Both the position numbers and the translations under genes were made by a program. A stretch of 6,753 bases of DNA from GWA2-46-10 sp964361435 (GTDB taxonomy: Bacteria; Patescibacteriota; Minisyncoccia; UBA6257; Colwellbacteraceae): NCBI GenBank assembly GCA_964361435.1, contig CAYIAN010000026.1:1-6753 (forward strand), read 5' to 3'. Position 1 is the first letter of the stretch, and each line of letters starts with the position of its first letter. This document shows positions 5,874 through 6,753 of the stretch, piece by piece. Under the pieces are notes generated by a model. The model had not been told where the DNA came from and did no database searches. It saw nothing but the letters and a program-made list of their open reading frames with translations.

Positions 5874-5904
5874 ATTCTCAGCGAGCCGTCGCGCGCAAGA
5901 GAAT
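5874..5904 (-). promoter_or_regulatory. Hairpin in the lipoprotein gene leader
   Basis: GAGAAT and ATTCTC (5899-5904 and 5874-5879) are complementary, and inside them GCGA and TCGC enclose a GCCG loop (5881-5892). The structure falls between the predicted transcription start and the Shine-Dalgarno, so it could protect the mRNA or tune its translation. No known riboswitch or leader motif was recognised. Confidence 0.45.
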
Positions 5905-5916
5905 CCTTGCCATGAC

Positions 5917-5945
5917 AATATAACACAAATACACTACAAAGTCAA
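5917..5945 (-). promoter_or_regulatory. Canonical -35/-10 promoter of the lipoprotein gene
   Basis: On the minus strand, TTGACT (5945-5940) is followed after exactly 17 bp by TATATT (5922-5917), with TGT just before the -10. The expected start of transcription is near 5910, giving a leader of about 65 nt. This is the only promoter in the window with both a good -35 and a good -10. Confidence 0.75.
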
Positions 5946-5969
5946 TATTATACTTCACGGACTAAAAAT

Positions 5970-6656
5970 CTAAAAAAGGTTTTCTATAGCGTAATCTATG
6001 GTATATATGAATACATTAAATCCGCCATCCGTATTTATGGAATCGGGGTCGCTCGATACAGTAGCGACCCAGTCGCCCTCTTTCATGCCCTGTCCGAAAC
6101 GCAATCTTGGTTGAATATCACCAACAACCACGGCGGAAGAGGGGAACCCCTCCAAAACCAGATAGGCCGCCTTGAATGGCGAACTCCAGGATGGCTCTTC
6201 TATGAAGAATGCTCCGGCAAAGGGGGCGAAGATCGGCGTTCCCTGTGGAAGATTGAAAGCACGGGCTGGATAACCATTGAATTCTCTTTCTTCATAATCG
6301 TTGCAATATTGTTCTTCTAGAACGAGACAGCTTCCAGGGACTATACGTGCCTTAATTCGCGGATTAACAACATAGCAACCTTCTGGGAGAAGTATCTCTA
6401 AATCTTTCTTGGTTAATTGCTTCATCGCAAAAATTTCGTCTAAGCGACGGTCGTAGTTCTCCTGCTCCAAAGAGAGTAGACTGCCAAAATCTTCGCAAGT
6501 AATTTCTATATCACTCCCCGAGAAAATCTTCTTTTCGAAAACCCCCCCGAGATAAAGGAAAACCGCTACTCCAAGAACAAGTGCGCCAACCGCAATGCTC
6601 CAGACAAGTTGCTTGTCAAGCTTTTTGAAGAGTTCTGGGATATTAATATTATTCAC
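5970..6656 (-). CDS. Single-pass membrane protein with degenerate M23-like domain
   Basis: From GTG 6656 the product has 228 residues: a short basic N-terminus, one TM helix (~17-38, VWSIAVGALVLGVAVFLYLGG), a charged region with Cys54, 94, 110 and 118, and a C-terminal beta domain. The latter (~133-220) follows the M23 peptidase layout: NLPQGTPIFAPFAGAF corresponds to the G-T-P-V-x-A-x-x-x-G strand, GQGMKEGDWVATVSS to the V-x-x-G-x-x-V-x-x-G-Q-x-I-G segment, and FNVFIYT to the HLHFE strand. None of the His or Asp ligands is present, so it is probably not an active peptidase. It could be a scaffold or activator, as in other degenerate M23 proteins, or simply another all-beta fold. A longer reading frame begins at GTG 6737, but a TGG-TATAAT promoter lies inside the extension, so GTG 6656 is preferred. 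Confidence 0.78.
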   Translation of the reverse strand: MNNINIPELFKKLDKQLVWSIAVGALVLGVAVFLYLGGVFEKKIFSGSDIEITCEDFGSLLSLEQENYDRRLDEIFAMKQLTKKDLEILLPEGCYVVNPRIKARIVPGSCLVLEEQYCNDYEEREFNGYPARAFNLPQGTPIFAPFAGAFFIEEPSWSSPFKAAYLVLEGFPSSAVVVGDIQPRLRFGQGMKEGDWVATVSSDPDSINTDGGFNVFIYTIDYAIENLF

Positions 6657-6662
6657 CCTTTT

Positions 6663-6671
6663 ATTATACCA
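6663..6671 (-). promoter_or_regulatory. Extended -10 promoter directly before the 6656 gene
   Basis: The minus strand reads TGG-TATAAT, a perfect -10 with the TGn extension. A TAGACA hexamer 19 bp upstream (6687-6693 region) may act as a weak -35. Only AAAAGG (6 nt) separates the -10 from the GTG start codon, so transcription should begin at or next to the start codon and the mRNA would be leaderless. Confidence 0.65.
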
Positions 6672-6699
6672 AATAACCTTTAACTTTTGTCTACCTACT

Positions 6700-6724
6700 C
6701 TTGGGAGTAACCCAATAACCCAAG
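6700..6724. repeat. Inverted repeat upstream of the 6656 gene
   Basis: CTTGGG (6700-6705) and CCCAAG (6719-6724) are inverted copies. An alternative pairing, TTGGG (6701-6705) with CCCAA (6711-6715), shares the left arm. There is no T tract on either side, so it is not a standard terminator. It lies just upstream of the likely -35 region and could be an operator, but nothing more supports this. Confidence 0.35.
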
Positions 6725-6753
6725 CGGAAACGTCCACCCAACATTAACCTCGT

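Noticed and set aside
6657..6737. 27-residue N-terminal extension of the membrane protein from GTG 6737
   Set aside because: It contains a perfect extended -10 promoter and an inverted repeat, and the remaining protein from GTG 6656 is complete with a TM helix near its start.

Overview
The window reads as a piece of a Candidate Phyla Radiation (Patescibacteria) genome. The signs are a VirB2/TrbC-like two-helix pilin module fused to an M23 peptidase, a short multi-helix MscS-like membrane protein with no cytoplasmic domain, secreted proteins with Ig-like and Myxococcus-type cysteine-rich domains, and starts that mostly lack a Shine-Dalgarno sequence. This placement rests on domain style only, not on a marker gene. 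All seven genes lie on the minus strand, so transcription runs from high to low coordinates. Every stop codon seen (TAA, TAG, TGA) fits the standard bacterial code.

In order of transcription: (1) 6656-5970, a single-pass membrane protein whose C-terminal half resembles the M23/lysostaphin fold but lacks the catalytic residues. (2) 5844-5068, a GC-rich lipoprotein with a long Thr linker, a canonical -35/-10 promoter, a structured leader and a real Shine-Dalgarno; it looks acquired from an actinobacterium-like source. (3) 4988-3798, a secreted Cys-rich protein with a duplicated 27-residue motif, a Myxo-type disulfide repeat and a probable Ig-like domain. (4) 3689-3006, a five-helix MscS-like channel protein followed by an intrinsic terminator. 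(5) 2933-1398, a secreted or membrane protein made of a beta-rich ectodomain, a VirB2-like pilin hairpin and an intact M23 peptidase. (6) 1290-658, a small membrane-anchored extracellular protein. (7) 661-1 (cut by the window edge), a second copy of gene 5, joined to gene 6 by an ATGA stop/start overlap.

Almost everything encoded is for the cell envelope or cell surface. The most notable signal is the pair of pilin-M23 paralogs (genes 5 and 7). They are base-for-base identical in some blocks (160, 55 and 50 bp) and strongly diverged in others, as expected from gene conversion or selection for surface variation. A second theme is expression: two GTG-start genes have an extended -10 box placed only 6-7 nt before the start codon, which predicts leaderless mRNAs, while the GC-rich lipoprotein gene uses ordinary -35/-10 and Shine-Dalgarno signals.

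No RNA genes, insertion sequences, CRISPR arrays or origins were seen. No gene-free stretch exceeds about 120 bases.
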